Positions 8,358-9,423 of a DNA stretch of 9,423 nucleotides are shown piece after piece. The stretch is taken from NCBI GenBank assembly GCA_947460045.1, contig CANHGC010000037.1, positions 1 to 9,423 of the forward strand. Reading direction: 5' to 3'. The position numbers were made by a program, and so were the translations under genes. The notes under the pieces were generated by a model. It did not search any database. It worked only from the letters and a program-made list of their open reading frames with translations, and was not told the origin of the DNA. This DNA is from Bacteroidota bacterium. Lineage in GTDB: Bacteria; Bacteroidota; Bacteroidia; NS11-12g; UBA955. Positions within the stretch are counted from its first letter, which is position 1. Every line of letters starts with the position of its first letter.

Positions 8358-8401
8358 AAAATTTAAAGAAGTGTCAATTATACAATTACAAAAAGTGTCA
8401 A
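8358..8401 (-). promoter_or_regulatory. Candidate promoter of the susC operon
   Basis: Read on the - strand, two overlapping matches to the Bacteroidota promoter pattern (-33 TTG, -7 TAnnTTTG) are seen upstream of susC. One is TTG at 8401-8399, 16 bases, then TATAATTG at 8382-8375 (7 of 8). The other is TTG at 8385-8383, 17 bases, then TAAATTTT at 8365-8358 (7 of 8). The -7 elements lie 45 and 28 bases before the ATG. The region is very AT-rich, so chance matches are possible, and I cannot choose between them from sequence alone. Confidence 0.4.
8369..8378 (+). repeat. Direct repeat copy 1 (AAGTGTCAAT) upstream of susC
   Basis: AAGTGTCAAT here is repeated exactly at 8393-8402, 24 bases away start to start. 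With flanks the match extends to 12 of 13 bases. This copy, the one nearer susC, overlaps the candidate -7 element TATAATTG and lies in the spacer of the alternative promoter. It could be a regulator binding site. Confidence 0.55.
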
Positions 8402-8402
8402 T
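8393..8402 (+). repeat. Direct repeat copy 2 (AAGTGTCAAT) upstream of susC
   Basis: This is an exact second copy of the 10-base repeat at 8369-8378. On the - strand it reads ATTGACACTT and so contains the candidate -33 TTG. The 24-base period is a little over two helical turns, which would put the two sites on roughly similar faces of the DNA. Confidence 0.55.
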
Positions 8403-8462
8403 ATGACGATTTAACTTGCGGACTGTCTAAATCAATCACAAAATATGGCCCGCAGATTTGAA

Positions 8463-9423
8463 TTACGGCGTGGTCATTGAATCATTTGCCGGATAAAAAT
8501 GCAAAACTGGCCTAAATCCAACGTGGTTGTTGGAGTGGTTGCTCTGCATGAACATGATGGCCATGGGGTCTAGGTAATGAAAATCCTGAGACCAGGATCC
8601 CCCTTTAATCGCATAGTGTTGTTGTAAAGCAGGCTCTTCCACCAAATAGCCTTTGAAATCAAAGACATTCACTTGCTGATATGCGTTCTCAATCAACTGT
8701 CCGTTGGTGTTTAAAATCGTGGTTCTGTTGTTGAACAAATGTCCGTAAGCGGGTGTCGCGGTCCATTCGGCCACATTCCCCAAAAGGTGAGAAACGGCGG
8801 GGTAGGGTTTTGCGGGTGGCAGCAAGCTGGGCAGGGGCATAAGCAATGTCTCAGAAAGTTCATTTTGGATGTTTAATCCGCGCGTTGTGGTGGTTCCTTT
8901 AAACGATACGGGGACATTGTTTAACTCTTGATGTAGCAAGAATGTGAATATACCGCCGCCCATACGTGGGTTTTTTCGAAAATAGGTTCCACGAATTTTG
9001 CCTTCTGCAATCCCTTTGATCGCGGTGGCTTGAATGCTCATTTCATATAAATATAACCACTCAGCCACCGTGGGTAGTTCGGCTTTGACTTTTATACCCT
9101 GTTTTTTTAGTTCTTTTTGGAGCGATGCGTATTGGGGTGATTCGTTGAGTATATGGGTGAACCATTCGCAATAGGCGGTTGCTTGTAATTGACTTACACC
9201 CACAACGGGGTAGTTGTTGTATGTGCTGTTTTGGAAGTACAAGCGCGCATATGGATTGGGAATAGCCGCACTTTCAGCTGTGGCCGCAAAGGGCATCCAA
9301 ACGCTGGTGTCTGGCCTAAGCTGCAACATCGCGAAGCCCAGTTGGGTTTTGATCCATGCGCTGTCTGACAAAAACGCCTTGTATTCGCCGTTGGTTGTTT
9401 CTGTGCGATGGGCCAAGAAAGGA
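8463..9423 (-). CDS. SUMF1/FGE-fold protein, GldJ/GldK-like (5' end outside window)
   Basis: This is a formylglycine-generating-enzyme-fold protein, with 319 residues visible; the frame stays open to the right edge, so the start lies outside. A TTG at 9416 is probably internal, because the domain's usual opening (F.....E.TN..Y..FL) already begins before it. Motifs in order, counted from the first visible residue: HRTETTNGEYKAFL (5-18), YPVVGVSQLQATAYCEW (71-87), LPTVAEW (116-122), GNVAEW (215-220), KGGSW (273-277) and GFRP (302-305). The catalytic cysteine pair near the C-terminus of true FGE is absent; the only cysteine is in AYCEW. It is therefore unlikely to make formylglycine. The GGSW....(Y)LDP...GFR ending resembles the gliding and type IX secretion lipoproteins GldJ/GldK, but overall similarity looks modest. 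A signal peptide or lipobox cannot be judged because the N-terminus is missing. It precedes susC on the same strand; a functional link is unproven. Confidence 0.85.
   Translation of the reverse strand, partial: PFLAHRTETTNGEYKAFLSDSAWIKTQLGFAMLQLRPDTSVWMPFAATAESAAIPNPYARLYFQNSTYNNYPVVGVSQLQATAYCEWFTHILNESPQYASLQKELKKQGIKVKAELPTVAEWLYLYEMSIQATAIKGIAEGKIRGTYFRKNPRMGGGIFTFLLHQELNNVPVSFKGTTTTRGLNIQNELSETLLMPLPSLLPPAKPYPAVSHLLGNVAEWTATPAYGHLFNNRTTILNTNGQLIENAYQQVNVFDFKGYLVEEPALQQHYAIKGGSWSQDFHYLDPMAIMFMQSNHSNNHVGFRPVLHFYPANDSMTTP

Noticed and set aside
8412..8455. Possible terminator hairpin between the SUMF1-like gene and susC (TTGCGG / CCGCAG)
   Set aside because: The arms match only in part (7 of 9), the loop is about 29 bases and no T run follows on the - strand, so readthrough from the upstream gene into susC cannot be excluded.
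1..9423. tRNA, rRNA, CRISPR arrays, insertion sequences, attachment sites
   Set aside because: I looked for cloverleaf-like stretches, regularly spaced repeats, transposase motifs and terminal inverted repeats and saw none. The window is almost entirely explained by protein genes.

Overview
The window reads as a piece of a Bacteroidota chromosome. The evidence is a SecF module that looks like the C-terminal half of a fused SecDF, a LysA of the Bacteroidota type, a SusC/SusD (RagA/RagB) pair, and starts without Shine-Dalgarno sequences but with TTG/TAnnTTTG-like promoter elements. The sequence does not fix the class or genus. Coding density is high, and no gene-free stretch exceeds about 160 bases.

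Left part, + strand: the 3' end of secDF (1-990) ends at a strong hairpin terminator (1012-1045). lysA (1148-2374), encoding diaminopimelate decarboxylase, follows. These are housekeeping genes for protein export and lysine synthesis. lysA converges on the next operon, and a perfect 40-bp palindrome (2392-2431) lies between them as a probable bidirectional terminator.

Central and right part, - strand: a compact four-gene operon reads right to left. It holds susC (8329-5228), susD (5225-3840), a small lipoprotein (3840-3343, DUF5004-like) and a secreted two-module protein (3335-2478, DUF4961-like). The gaps are 2 bp, a 1-base TAATG overlap, and 7 bp, so the genes are very likely co-transcribed and partly translationally coupled. 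The expected assembly is an outer-membrane TonB-dependent transporter (SusC) with its lipoprotein lid (SusD) and two accessory proteins, probably ligand-binding or surface-associated. No glycoside hydrolase, peptidase, sigma/anti-sigma pair or hybrid two-component sensor is visible, so the substrate cannot be inferred. SusC lacks the N-terminal STN signalling domain, which argues against control by an anti-sigma factor. The 133-bp gap upstream of susC carries promoter-like elements and a 10-bp direct repeat (AAGTGTCAAT, 24 bp apart) that may be an operator.

Upstream of susC on the same strand is the 3' part of a gene (9423-8463) for a formylglycine-generating-enzyme-fold (SUMF1/GldJ/GldK-like) protein. 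It lacks the catalytic cysteines of true FGE and runs off the right edge.

Nothing here amounts to a clearly new system. The points most worth a second look are the orphan SusCD operon with its two accessory proteins, the internal duplication in the last protein of that operon, the direct-repeat operator candidate, and the cysteine-less SUMF1 protein.
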